Shown one piece after another: positions 51,101 through 64,000 of a DNA stretch of 64,000 nucleotides (position 1 is the first letter of the stretch; every line of letters starts with the position of its first letter). A program made the translations under genes and the position numbers. The notes beneath the pieces were generated by a model. The model saw only the letters and a list, made by a program, of their open reading frames with translations. It had not been told where the DNA came from and ran no database searches. Source of the stretch: Litomosoides sigmodontis (taxonomy: Eukaryota > Nematoda > Chromadorea > Rhabditida > Onchocercidae); contig OY718805.1 in NCBI GenBank assembly GCA_963070105.1, forward strand, positions 9,576,652 to 9,640,651, given 5' to 3'.

Positions 51101-51889
51101 GAATGAACTGAAGGAAATAAACAGCCTCAATGAAGAGATCGATCATGTTATTTCTATTTTTCTGACAAAATTTGAATTGAAATAAATGATCAATCGGGTT
51201 GGCTTATTTATTGTTAAATAATTAGTAATTGTAGCTTCCTGTCTGATCGCATATTTTTTTATTTTCAAAATTTCTTCTATGTATAACTTATTATTTAAGA
51301 CGCAGACTCAAATACGAATACAACTACCAGTCGCAATTCCAGGCATCTCCAAATTGTTAATTTCAGATTTTTCACAAGCAGACAAAACTCCCTCGTCAGC
51401 CACTCCTTTCGTTCCTTTCCACTTATTCTAATCTCTCATTTGTCCTTTGCCTTTCCTTCCACTTGAACAATTAGGTTGTTTTAGCAACAGTGCCATAGAA
51501 TACAAGTTGTGCTTATGCAACAATTGCGGTAGAAGTCTAATTATGTAATCGTTTACAAATTTAAGTCTAATTATCTCATGTGAAATGATTTAAACTCTCA
51601 ATAACTTCTCGCATTCCAAACTTAGATTTCCAAGAAGAGACACCTAAGTGCTATTATCGTTGCACAGCTGAGAGATCAGACGATGGAATTTAATTTTTTG
51701 CTAATTTAACAATTAGCAAGAAATTAAAGCGATTAACGAACACATTTAAGCATTTTCGAATTGCTTCTGATAGCCTATTTCGTCTGTTTCGCTCAGGCAA
51801 TTTTTATATTACATTGTTAAGTTAATGTTTAAGTTTTGTTAGAAATGAAATAGATAGTTGTTTGAAATGAATAAACTAAACTTTTCAGA
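48161..51889. other. Gene-poor region with a few coding-like fragments
   Basis: At about 48232-48325 (+) a TTAGTCAG acceptor opens SSVESSIGERRNSCVTTTSP, a Ser-rich coding-like stretch with a basic-Ser site (RRNS). From 49288 to 49380 there is a diverged tandem duplication. A CT microsatellite lies at 49884-49930. From 50.1 to 50.65 kb the DNA is less AT-rich with several short open frames on both strands and no recognised domain. A VWA-like fragment at 50.94-51.15 kb is listed separately. Confidence 0.4.
50820..51150 (-). pseudogene. Possible VWA-domain-like gene fragment
   Basis: The minus strand reads EAVYFLQFIHTVLKLQIRN, then RSFSVIIIAGNGFPINYEIQ and DEIAIVMNEKTRSDGIHVWM before a stop. 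The pattern of a buried strand, a small-residue turn, a helix and then a second strand (DGIHVW) resembles the C-terminal half of a von Willebrand A domain. Just downstream another frame (KVGIQEQPNLHDYDQILQR) looks coding too. No clean splice joins were found, so it may be a relic or part of an unresolved gene. Confidence 0.3.
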
Positions 51890-52099
51890 CGGATGAAGTG
51901 TTGGCCTTAGCACAGCATCAGTCATCCATCGTATTGCACGTGCTATCAAAAGTCATATTTCTATCACGTACGTTAAATGTCCCATGTTCCACTTGTTTCA
52001 TCCTACCACAACATTCCCGTTGATGGATACTACGTAACACGTAGACGTCGTCCATTTCTGAACTGCTATCGTCGTCTACTATGCTGTTGCTTACGAGAC
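51890..52099 (+). CDS. Exon-like segment(s) beside the giant ATT tract
   Basis: Two overlapping signals occur. First, a CTTTTCAG acceptor at 51889 opens TDEVLALAQHQSSIVLHVLS and meets a GTACGT donor at 51969. Second, an ATG at 51977 opens 41 codons (MSHVPLVSSYHNIPVDGYYV, then the basic and Cys-rich NCYRRLLCCCLRD) ending in phase 0 at a GTTAGT donor at 52100. CCC next to basic residues is a typical palmitoylation-like pattern. The second segment could splice in frame to the exon at 56517, which would make it a first exon of the syd-1 homologue, but this is inference. The ATT tract would then lie in intron 1. Confidence 0.35.
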
Positions 52100-52218
52100 G
52101 TTAGTTTTCTTTCCACATTATTATTATTATTATATATTCATTTATATTTATTCATATATATTCATTATTATTCATATTTATTGTTCATATTTATTCATAT
52201 ATTTTTTCATATATATTC

Positions 52219-53015
<797 letters not shown>

Positions 53016-53786
53016 ATTGCTATTACTATTCCCACTATTATTATTCGTTCCTTTTCTAGAAAATTGAACAGTGAATAGAAGTGTGTAATAATAATCCAAT
53101 CATAATTTTGCCACGAACATTTGCGATTTACATTTCAAATTATGCTATAATAATTGTTCTTTTTTAATTTTCCAAATAAATTAAGGAATATTTAGCGAGT
53201 GAAATTTTTGAATAAAAATAATCGTTTAAATTTAAAGCAAAGCATTTCTTCAAATTGATCGTTGAGAGACTAGAGGAGGAAGGAAGGTTTGATTGGCTTA
53301 CATTAGCATATGCTAGCATCTTAACAACATTTGAAATTTGATCCCGAGAGATCGTAATGAATCAAAATGTTGACGAAATTTTGCATTTTCAAAAAAAAAT
53401 TTTTCATCCCCTAGCTGTGTGCTTTCACATAATATCTTTTCTCACTTCCACTCTCTCGCTTAATACTCATCCTCCTGCTCAGAGATTTTAGTAGAAAAAG
53501 TGGATTTCGAAAACTGTTGATTGTTCGTGATCGTTGTGTTTGCTCTCGTACGTGTACGTGGTCACTAACGTGTATGTATGTATTTTAGACTTGCATTATT
53601 TGACTTCGATGTGCGTTACATGTGAGCTCGCATCTTCACATCTGGCTAATTTAGTGAAGCGTTGAAAAATGTCGGCAATCAATAACCACAAGAGTAGAGA
53701 GGCCTACTACGAATTAAAGTAGAAGCCTAAATAGTGGACGTTGCAGTCGGTGAGAGTGTGTTCACTTTTATTCCTATTACTTTGCC

Positions 53787-53846
53787 TGTGCGTGCGTGTG
53801 TGTGTGCGTGTGTGTGTGTGCGTGTGCGTGTGTGTGTGTGTGTGTA
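53787..53846. repeat. GT/GC compound microsatellite
   Basis: Alternating GTGTGT and GCGT units over about 60 bp. Confidence 0.95.
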
Positions 53847-54017
53847 CATATGCATACGTGCATGCGTTGTGGGTGTATAACTTCAACCTTCTACTGCAAT
53901 GAGAATTAGGCATTTGTTGTTATTGAGAGAGATAGTGGAGGGTGTCGATTAGAGGGACATAGGACGACAGTTGGCCAAGAATAGAGCCAAGAAATATCAG
54001 ACATCGTCATCGTCCAT

Positions 54018-54068
54018 GCACACACACGCGCACACGCACACGCACACGCACACGCACACGCACACGCA
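54018..54068. repeat. CA/CACACG microsatellite
   Basis: Repeats of CACACG over about 50 bp, opposite in strand sense to the nearby GT tracts. Confidence 0.95.
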
Positions 54069-54479
54069 TATGCAGATATTTCTTCGTTTCGCTGAGATTT
54101 TTATACGGATGGCGAAGGAATAAGCTAAATCTCAATCACATCACCACCGATAACTATTAGCAGCTTACTGAAGTATGTTCTGAGAAGCTTACACGTATGT
54201 ATGTATGCGTGTGTAATTGTGTATGTGCGTGTGCATGCATGTGTGTGTGTGTGCACCACCGATAGACGGTACTATTACACATGTACACTTTAATTTGAAA
54301 AATTTGCATTTTCATCCTTTTTTTTCGTTCTTTTAATGTGGTAATTATCAATGATGGATAAGCAAAAAGTATGCATTATTATTCAAGGAGAAGGAGGGAG
54401 AGAGGAAGGGAGAGGTTAGAGAGAGAAGTGGAAGAGACATTGAAGTTACGTCGAATTTTGCTACTAAATTACAATAATC

Positions 54480-54720
54480 CATTCTTAGAAGTGATCGATT
54501 TTTATTGTTACTAATATTACTATTATTGCTATTTATTATTATTATTAATTATTATTAATTATTATTATTCCACTGCTGCAATTATCATAATTATCATTAC
54601 TGTTATTACTTAACGTTAGTGTCAATTTTATCAATTATTATACTAATATCAATTACTAGTATTACTTTTATCAATTGCTATCAGTACTTGTGATTTTATT
54701 ATCATTATTATTATTACTAT
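54480..54720. repeat. Imperfect ATT/ATC-type low-complexity DNA
   Basis: Diffuse TTATTA, TATCAT and ACTATTA words, similar to 15.27-15.37 kb. The rest of 53.06-56.5 kb outside the listed tracts shows no supported exon. Confidence 0.6.
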
Positions 54721-55895
54721 TATAGCTGTCGCGGATAGTACTACTATTACTATCACTGCTAGTGCTATGTTATTTGTTGCAAATTATTTTAGGAAAAGTT
54801 GTTTAAATTTTATAAAAATGTTTCCCATGTGAAAATGTTGATAATTTACATATCCATAAATATGTATTTCAAGAAACGGATAAATTCTATGCCCTACAAT
54901 CCCACCCAACAACAACATCAACAACATCAGCAACAGTTGCAGAAATCAACCGATCAACGGCCAGGTCTTTTTCATTCTTTCTTTCACTCCTAATTTTGAA
55001 GCTGTCATTGAGAAAGTCAATTAATTAATTTGAAAATTACTCATCAAACCCTGCGATTCGAGAATGTAATTTGTAGAGCTAATCTTAAGGAGTGTTGTTC
55101 AACTATTAAATTGTAACTTAGTGATTCGTGTGACTTTTCGAGAATTGATTTCGTGCGAAGCAAGCAAAAGCTCGACGAATTTCAGTCTAATAGCTTGATG
55201 GTGAATTTTAGGAGGAATTTGTTTCAGTAAAATAGTTCTGTCTTCTTGGCTTGAAATGAACTAGTAAGTAGTATCACAGCATCTCGGTCGGATACATAGC
55301 ACTGATTCCTCCGTGATCCGTTATCTAAGAAATGGTTCTTGGCTGTTTAAATTTATATTGGATGGTAAATTATAATTACATCACCTTTTATTATCAAAAC
55401 CACTAACTATCACCAATAATAATTATTATTATTAATAATAATTATTAATAATTATTATCGTCAGCTGATGAGCAATTAACTGTTGTTGTTAATTAATTTT
55501 TACCGTAGCTGCTAACCATAAATTGTTATGAATATGAAAAATATAATTAGTGCTACAGTTTGCCGTTATCCGTTTCATCATTTGAATTTCTCTAAGCATC
55601 TTACGGCACACGTATTTTCACGGATTTCTCTACGCATAATAATTTGACTACCTAAAATTGCAATATTTCAATAAAATTTGTTAAAAATCTCCCAAAAATT
55701 TTTATGAAAAGAAAGCTGATTTTCCATTCTTTTTTTTCGCAAAAGCATGCGAATTTTTTGAAAATTATTGAACAAAATTTCATTCTCTTTGCATTTTACA
55801 GATGTAAATGTAATGAATAATTTATTAGAAATTTTAATTCGTTAAGTTTTATCAATCAAAAAGATAAAGAAGTATATATAGCGGTGTGTGCTGTC

Positions 55896-55899
<4 letters not shown>

Positions 55900-55947
<48 letters not shown>
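55900..55947. repeat. GT dinucleotide tract
   Basis: A pure (GT)n run of about 24 units, followed by GGGTGAGAGTG. Confidence 0.95.
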
Positions 55948-55951
<4 letters not shown>

Positions 55952-56516
55952 AGAGTGTATGATTTTTTTTGTTTAAAGAAAGTTGAAAATTAAAAACAGG
56001 AAAAATAAAATGAAAGAATATGTTGTGCGTAAATAGCGCTGAAAAATGATAGCTGAGAATTCCACTGAGAGTTGTGCTCAGCCTGATTGATACTATTCGT
56101 TCCCGTTGCTTCACTCATTTTCACAATTTTAAAATTAATTCAAAAAAAAAAACATTAAAATGTCCTGGCCTCTGTTCCTGTCGAAATATTTGTCCTAGCA
56201 AAATGAAAAGTGAGAAATTGTCCAGAAGTTTCTGAACAACACTTTTTTTCCCAACAAATTTAACTTACTTAACACATTGTCAATGAAGTATATTCAAAAT
56301 ATCTCAGAAAATTTAATTAATTAACATTCAAAGCATTTTCCAAATAACGTGTAAAATTAGGAAGAAAATAAAAAGGGAAAGTTGGAATTTTTTTCACGAA
56401 TAAAATATTTTTTGCTTTAATGTGAGTTTTTCAGTGTTAAATGAAATGATAAAGAGAATACATCCGTTTAGTAGTTCAAGTGTTTCTTTTCTCTTCTCTA
56501 CTTATTCCTAAATTAG

Positions 56517-58610
56517 ATGGAGCAAATTTCAGGATGTTCATTACCAGAGGATGTTGTACGCAAAATTCATCAAGTCGATCAACAAAGTTCCACACTTACT
56601 TCATCCGGCATTACTGGTTTTTCAGCTCGTATCCTCGACAAGTAAGTTAATAATGGATTTTGATGAGTGGCGGGTGAAATTTTGATGACAAATAATGAAT
56701 TTAACTGATAACGAAATTGATAATAATTTTTAACTTACACATTCACCAGTGGATTTAACGTTCCATTCGCAATGATAGATTTAGGAAAAAAAGCATTTTC
56801 TTAAATTTCATTTTTTTTTTCTCTTACCTTTGACATTATCTCTTAGTGAACATTTGAATTGTTGAGAGCTTTTGCTGTGCAACTTAATGAACGCTGTTTT
56901 AGTGAAAAGTTTTTCCTACGAAAAGATGACGAAGTTATTTAGGTCGGAATATCGAATGGAAAAGCGTGGAGCTGCTGGTACCGGTGATATTATTGTTGTT
57001 CAATTAGTGGAAATTATCAAAAAACCTGGACAAAGTCTTGGTTTATATCTTCGAGAAGGTAACGGCACTGACAGGTATCAATTTTACATTCTAATAATTT
57101 TTTCGTCTTTGTTCAACATTTCTTAATTTGCAATAAAATTTAAAACAAATTTACATCATAAAGTGTTTCATCCATGAAAATTAAATTTATGATTAGGTAA
57201 CAACGTAACTTTACAAACGTTTACTTTATCATTTTACGGTTGAAGTGCTTATTTTTTTTCTTACGCTTGCATTATTTTATGGAAAAAAAAAGGATGAATT
57301 TTAGGTCATCGGGTGTATTTGCATCTCGTTTTGGTGATAATTCAGAGTTGGAAAAGTACGGTGATATTATTCGTCCAGGTGACGAGATCCTCTCAGTTAA
57401 TAATGTTGATGTATCGGCGATGAGTATCGATGACGTGGTATTGGTACTTTCGATACCACGTCGCCTTCTGCTTAGGATACGTTATATTAAAAATAAAAGG
57501 TCTTTTCATTCATATATTTTGCACGAATGATTATATATCGTAATTGTCGTTGATATCTTCTTTACACTTTTTCATTTTTATAATTCTTAATTCTTTGCAG
57601 AAAGTTATGGTTGTTAATTACTTGTTGCCTAGCAGTTGTTTGCGATGGGTCACTTTTTTTTCCTTCAAATTTAACATTTTATCGTTTCTGTTTCTCATTT
57701 CATTTCGTTTCTTGAATAAATAGGTGTGAGCTAACTTACCTAATGAAATAAGTTATCCGTACTTTTCATGAGTACAGAATCAGTTTCAGGGAGAGGATGA
57801 CGCAATCACAATCAATGGTAACACGACCGGTGGTGGTTTTTCAACGTAGCGATCACGAGCAACACGACGATACGCCGTCATCAACGCTGCTGAATCATCC
57901 AACCTCGACGGCCAACACGTGGCTTGGCAAAAAAGCTCGTCAACAGCAGGTTTCCATCTCATTTATGAAATTTAATCGAAGAATTAATTACTCATAGCGA
58001 CTTCAATTGAGATTAATGGAATTACATAATTATTTGAGTGGAAGTTAATTTGATACGATAATTTTTCATTAGTATGATTTTAGTATTTTAGTATCGATAT
58101 GATTAGTGTGATTTTTGATTATTCTTCACTTTTAGGTTATACTTTTTCTCATTTCCTTTCGTTTAGTACTAACTTTTGAATTTCAGTTTCATTCCAATTA
58201 ACTCATAGAAAAATGTGTGTTGGAAAATGTTCATCTTTTGCTGTCAAACATTACTTAAGTAAAATTATCACACTTTTCCACCTCTTAATAATCTACTTTA
58301 GAACCTATCAGTTTTCTCTATCCCTTTTTACACTATCACCACCAACAGTAGCATCGTTGCAAATAAATTTTAAATTATTTACTGTACTTAGTCTTGTCCA
58401 AGTACGTTTGTTAAAATCACTCAATCATTGGTTCATTCAAGGCATTAAATTTGATAATCGAATTGCCCATGGAATTGAAATATAAGTTAATATATCATTA
58501 CCACTACAATACTATTATTCTATGATTTATATATTTTTTTCTTTTTCCCAAGAGGATAATTATTGGAAGGTAAAAAAAAGGGCATACATAAGCCTGAAAT
58601 AGTCTCCTTC

Positions 58611-58642
<32 letters not shown>

Positions 58643-61600
58643 GTTATTATTCCAGGTCAAACAGTACATTTTATTTTCTATAAATTATTCATGGAAGCTT
58701 ACCTTTTCCATTTGTTCATTCATCGAAAGAAATCGTCGATAACAACAATCTCCAATAATTTGTTTTAATTGAACTCTCACAAAATTCTTTCAAATTTTAC
58801 TTAATGCTAAATTTCTACTTTTAAAATTTTAATTTCTTTTACAAGTTAATTTCTGCTGAATGTTTTTTTAGTTTTATTTTAAGGTAAATTACGCGTTTAA
58901 AGTTTAACTTTAATTGATTAATTGTGCATTGTTGTTGAAAACTTCTACCTTAAGCAAATCATTCATTGCGTTTCAAATTCTTACGTATAACATAATCAGC
59001 AGAGTTTAATTTTAAACATTCTGTTCAAAGATCTATGGAGGAATTCTTTTTTTTGTAAATGGAAAAAATGTGGGACACGAAAATGAGTTAAAAGCAGTGA
59101 TAAATTTGACTGATAAGGACATTTTGGCATTCAAAATGACAAGACTATTTATAAACTCAACTACTTTATTTATTATTTCAATTTTAAAATAATTGAAACT
59201 GGACACTTATCACTTGTAACGTAACGAGTGGTGATAGTAGAAAGTTATCTTATCAGTTGATTAAAATACGCGGAAAATTTTAAGGAAATGGCTAAACGAT
59301 GCTTACAACCCTCGTCAGCACCATCCTCATCAGCAGCAGCAGCGGCAGCAGCAGCCGGTGTGCCGTCATTGATGACGATGAGTCCACGGCAACATCTTGC
59401 ATCACGTCGCTTGAACAGTCAAGCGGAAAAACTGGAAGAGACAGTTTCGCGAACTGCACGTGTACCACCTCCCAAATTATTGCCTTCTACAGTACGTCGT
59501 GCTGGTAGTTTCACCACTACTGCTCAATTACCTACCCAGGCAGGAATGATAATTAATCCCATTTTTTTGATTCTTTTACAAAAAAAAAAGAAAAAAAGGA
59601 TTTTTTAAAAAAAAAAAGAAAATGGAATATTATCTTAAATATTCAAGATATTTAAGCTGTTTTTTGATCGATCTATTGATTACTTTGTTGATTTAAGTCA
59701 ATTATAATAATGGTTTTTTTTTCAGGTGCTACCCTCATATACCTACTCAATACCTCGATCACTAGCCCAACGACCTGTGCCTATACCATCTTTTCCTGGT
59801 CCATCAACTGCTCCTGACTACCTACCGGCATCGTCTAGCTACGGTGCTTTTCCGGGAAGTCTTGGTCTTTCACAGTTTCCTGCACCACCCGGTACTTCTC
59901 GTCCACTGCCCCCTATTATCAACCAACGCTCGCTCAGTGACGTTGCCGGCTATGCTATGCATCATTCTCTTTGCTCTCCTCCGGGAGCTATGGATCCGAG
60001 ATATCTGTTTCGTGGTCAGTCAGCTTGGCATTCAATTAATCCATCAGATAGAAGTAACTCATTACCTCGTCGACGTGCTGTCTCAGGTACCGCTGCACCG
60101 CGAACTGTAAAATGGCGCAACGATGTCATCGATGGTGCAAGTTTGTTTTATGCTCTAATTTTTTAAATTTCATTACTTACAAATTTTAGTTGTTGATTAC
60201 AAAGAAAAAAAAATTAATTGTGACAATGCGACTATTAGCTAATACTAATTTGTCCTTCAATTATTTTCATGAATCAGAAAATAATCGAGTTAAATTCATG
60301 CATTCTTTGGGGAGAAGAAAGAAAGATATATGATTATTAAGTACTTCAGTTACTCACTTACTTACTTGCTCACCTGCCTTAGAGAACGTGAACGTCACTT
60401 ACATAATTTAGGTTTTTTGGAAGTAAAAAACATACTATCATCATTTTCTCCATTCTTCCACTTATCGCCCTTCTCTTTTTTTTCGCTAAACTATGAATCG
60501 TGTGGTTTTTTCTTTCATCTTCCTGACGCATTTCTCTCATGCATAAATACCGTATCCCAAAAAGCTCTGGAAAAAAGTTCGTTTTTTTTTCCACCACTTA
60601 AAGTATACTTTCTGCTATTTCCGAAATATCATTTTATAGTGCACTTCTTCTCGTTCTTTAATTCCCAAGTTTGTCACTTGCAATTATTCTATAAATTAGT
60701 TTGTTTCAAATGAGAAAAGAAAAAAGCAGTTGAAAATTTACCGCATTAATCATTTAAAAATTTTGCAAGAAGAGTTTTGTGATAGGAAATGAAGCAGCTA
60801 TTATCACTTCATAAAAGCGGCTTTTATCAGCTTTTGTCGGTTTTTAACTCTTTCAACAATTCTCCATTTCTCTTTAGGCATTCTCATTCCCATTTCTTTT
60901 ATGTTTCGATAATTTTGAATGTATTTTATCGTCAAAATTCAAGAGGTTTTTTTCTTTGCTTTATCATATACTGTCTGATATTTGAAGTTTGTGTTTCTGT
61001 TTCTTTGATGTGAAATTTGTTTTAAATTAAATTACATGAAAATATTCTCAACAGTTGCATATGAATCGTTCATTGCGGCAAATACAAAAAATGATAAATT
61101 TGTAAAATGAACTAAATTGAATAACCAATTTCAACTCTTTTTTCCTTCAATTCATCGGCAGAAATTTAATTATCTTTGTTAAATTTTCTAAAATAGATTT
61201 GCATTTATCACTCATCGCTTCTTCAAATTAGGGAAATTACTACAATTTATGCTGAATTTCATTTGTCGTATGCTATTTACGTGGATCAAGAATTGCAATT
61301 GGTGGCACTTCGGAGATAATTCTATTAAAATTTATTTTGCAAATATCATAAATTCTCAAAATTTTGATGTTTATTTTTCGTCCGATTGCAAAATCCTGCA
61401 GCTCAGAAAATGCTTAAAGCGAATTATTGTTGACAAAGAATATTTGTCAGCGGAAATGTATCAGTTTAGAATTATTCAATTATTTGAAGTGTGGCTGAAT
61501 ATTTGAATTTGACTTAAAGCAACTTGAATAGATCTCAAAAAAAAAGTAAACAAAATCTTAACCGCATCTAAGTGTGAATGTATTCATTAAACAAAGGCAG

Positions 61601-64000
61601 CAAATAAATTTCCATTATTATTAGGAATATTTTTGTTTGCGAAAAAAAAATTCATTTCATCCTTTTATTGACTTCGCACTACTTTTCACTCCTTCTCTGA
61701 ACTTACTCTGATCGATTCAGATTCTCGGACACGATCCGGTTTCGGTGGTGGTAATATGAATGGACATTACGGTCGAACAATCAATGATATATTTTCGGCG
61801 CAAGAATATCGTAATTGGGCGTGCATCGATACGGGGATCAGATCGCAGGAAAGGCAATCAAGGTGGTCGCACACGTACGGTGAAAAACCTGGTGCCTCAA
61901 TTCGTAGCTCTTCACTTCCGTCCAGAGCTATGCTAAATGCTGTTTGTTGCTTTCATTTGTTATTTCAATTTTAGGAAATTTAATTGTTCAAACTTTTAAT
62001 AACGCACAGCGAGAGCGTTATGTGAAAGTGCAAAATTTGTGGAAATTTTTTTTTATTGATTGAAAAAAAGGAAGAAAATACTAAGAATTTTGAAAAGTCA
62101 ATATTTGAGTTTGATCGATTAGTTGATGAAGTTTTCATTTTTCTTTTTCAGGCAAATAGATTCTCACTTGGTCATGAACGAGGTGACCTATTAGATAGGT
62201 TGCACGTATCTCCGCTAATGAATAGAAGAGTACCGTTAAGAGCGGCTGGACCTGGCTTTGATGTTGACACTCCCTTAGACGTTTCCTCACTTACTGGAAT
62301 TCTTGTTGTGCAGGTGTCTATTTCAAATTAAAATAGACGATTAATTTTAAGGACTATAAGAATTTTCCATTTCGTTTTTCTCAGTTATTGTATTTACTCG
62401 ATTTCATTTACTTAATTATTAGCTATCATTCATCCAACGTTGCTTAATTATTATTAAATTATTGGCTTTGAACTTTTTTTTATTTTAAAAATATTATCAA
62501 ATTTTTTTATGGTTTTTTTTCTTTGCAAATATTTTGTAGATTGTCGAAGGACGAGGATTGAAAATGCCCGAAAAGCAAAAAGCATTCACGGAGGAAATGT
62601 ACTGTGTGCTAGAGGTGAACGAAACACATCGTGCTCGAACAGGTGTTTCCACAGCTGAGCAGAAATTTCGATGGCGTGAAACGTTTGAAATTGACGTGCA
62701 GCACGCTACTCATACTAATTTTTTTGTCTATTCATGGCATCCACAATACAGGTAGATGAATCGATTTTAACAAATTTAATTCTAATCTAGCTTGGCTAAT
62801 TTACCTGTCGTTGTACTGTTTAGGCATAAATTGTGCCATAAGGGATCGTTGAAGCTACTGGAAGCTTTTGTAGTGGATCGCTTGAATGGAAATAGAATGT
62901 TTGCACTGAATTTGGAACCGAAAGGTCAACTGATTGTTCGAATTGCTTTTTACAATGTTGTAGTGGCATTTCGAAGGATTGTTAATTGCAGGTACGTAAC
63001 GTGTTCCTTTCTTTTTCAATTAAATTTTGAATGTTTCAATGGTTGAAATGTTTTTTTAACTTAGAAATTTATTGCAGTAAGTTTGTATTTGTTTGTTGAA
63101 GAATATTTCTGCAGATATGATGGAATATTTGGAATACCGTTGCAACAGTTGGTTGCAAGAGAAGGACGTGAAACGCCTTTGGTGCTTTCACGTCTCTTAC
63201 AAGAAATTGAACAACGTGATGTGGACTACTCTGGTCTTTACATACGTATGTTAGCAAATAATTTCAAAATTTCAAAATTTAAAAATTTCAAAAAGAAAAA
63301 GAAAAGAAAAAAAAAGTAAAGATATTTGTCCAACTTTTAATGCATTCTACGCATAATGTTATAGAATAAATCAAAAATTTTTTTGATATTACTACTTATA
63401 TTTATTTGTAGTTAAGATGTTGTAGTATGTGGATCGCTGGAGAAGAAGCGTATGTTACGTGAGGAGTTGGAATTAAACGTGGAACGAGCAAGATTAAGTG
63501 TTGAAGCAGTTCCGGATACTAACGTATTAGCGTCCTTAGTAAAGGATTTTTTACGTGAATTGCCGGAACCGTTGGTGTCAACATCAATCTATAGCATGAT
63601 TGTGGAAGCATTTTCTGTTGCACTACCTAACGATCCACAAGGAAATCGACGTTTGCTACTTAGAGTTATCGATTGTCTTCCAGCACCTAATAAGGCATAT
63701 TTCAATTTAGTTTTTTTAACTATTTTTTCCTGACTATTCACTTGTTAAATTTCATTTGATGCTTGAAAAATTATTCCTAATACGATGATTTTCACTCTGC
63801 TGATCTTTTTTTAATGAGGACATGTGAATTTTAAATGATAAAAATGTGAATTTCATGCGTCTAATAGATAGTATTACGATCCTATTGATTCCGAGTGCAT
63901 TCATTACACACCAATTAGATTAATTAATTAGCGGTAGTGAATTTGTTACAGAATACATTGGTACAAATAATGGATCATCTAAAAATGGTAATGAGCTCGG
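56517..64000 (+). CDS. syd-1: SYD-1 homologue: PDZ, C2 and RhoGAP domains, 3' end outside window
   Basis: SYD-1 acts early in presynaptic assembly and recruits liprin-alpha (SYD-2) and active-zone proteins. Exons: 56517-56641, 56943-57074, 57305-57499, 57790-57949, 59285-59539, 59726-60140, 61721-61941, 62152-62313, 62540-62751, 62824-62991, 63115-63245, 63426-63709 and 63952-64000 onward; about 836 residues in the window, all phases consistent. PDZ at about 55-150: carboxylate loop SLGLYL, then [20 protein letters not shown] Ser/Pro-rich linker with eight Ala follows. C2 at about 547-680: [42 protein letters not shown]. RhoGAP from about 683: [53 protein letters not shown]. This PDZ-C2-RhoGAP order is diagnostic. 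The arginine-finger position reads GLYILCGS, so the Arg is absent. The ATG follows AATTAG; an upstream exon is possible. Exon 59285-59539 seems to use a GC donor. Confidence 0.93.
59329..59353 (+). repeat. GCA-type repeat encoding an alanine run in syd-1
   Basis: Serine codons run into GCA GCA GCA GCG GCA GCA GCA GCC, giving eight alanines within the low-complexity linker between PDZ and C2. Confidence 0.9.
60141..61720 (+). other. Long intron of the syd-1 homologue
   Basis: About 1.6 kb between the phase-1 donor at 60141 (GTTTGT; the alternative GTGCAA at 60135 keeps the same phase) and the acceptor at 61720 (CGATTCAG). Phase joins without an extra exon. It contains Phe/Ser-rich chance frames and no repeat of note. 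Confidence 0.6.

Noticed and set aside
53707..56114. Thr/His-rich frames on the minus strand
   Set aside because: They are translations of the GT/CA dinucleotide tracts.
60330..61506. Several 72-127-codon frames inside the syd-1 intron
   Set aside because: Phe/Leu/Ser-rich, without phase-compatible splice sites; the flanking exons already join in phase.

Overview
The window reads as nuclear DNA of a nematode. It is strongly AT-rich, has many short introns ending in TTTCAG, and splits genes into many small exons. It encodes nematode-type proteins: a MLT-10 family moulting protein, nematode serpentine receptors and a SYD-1 synapse protein. Several start codons sit directly after an AG splice acceptor, as expected for spliced-leader trans-splicing. 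The composition and content would suit a parasitic (perhaps spirurid or filarial) worm, but the species cannot be fixed from sequence alone. There are no operons of bacterial type, no CRISPR array and no intact transposon. I rebuilt gene models by hand from reading frame, splice signals and intron phase; for the main genes all exon lengths sum to whole codons.

Layout. At 0.67-0.96 kb there is a possible terminal exon on the minus strand, next to a near-perfect inverted repeat. At 4.65-9.10 kb (+) lies a rhodopsin-like receptor, and at 12.25-14.34 kb (-) a second receptor with one apparent frameshift. From 14.3 to 23.4 kb I see no gene. A co-oriented minus-strand group follows: a UQCC2-like complex III assembly factor (30.56-30.25 kb, with an extra open exon to 29.78), a C19orf47-like SAM-domain protein (28.92-27.19) and an EAPP homologue (26.40-23.38). 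At 35.89-31.93 kb (-) is a MLT-10-like protein with a long pentapeptide repeat. At 38.54-37.30 kb (-) there are two exons of an unrecognised gene, with a decayed partial copy of one of them near 42.7 kb. A third receptor lies at 40.20-41.99 kb (+). From 42 to 56.5 kb the DNA is gene-poor and very rich in microsatellites, including about 770 bp of ATC/ACA repeats and about 790 bp of perfect ATT. A few orphan exon-like pieces occur there. The syd-1 homologue starts at 56.5 kb (+) and runs off the right end inside its RhoGAP domain.

Functionally the neighbours are mixed: chemosensory-type receptors, housekeeping factors (mitochondrial assembly and nuclear proteins), a moulting/cuticle protein and a presynaptic scaffold. 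I do not see one new multi-gene system. The most notable oddities are an in-frame stop exactly at a phase-preserving splice junction after the UQCC2-like exons, a single-base frame break in a receptor, a duplicated and decayed exon, the giant pure ATT tract beside an exon-like segment, and a SYD-1 RhoGAP domain without its arginine finger.
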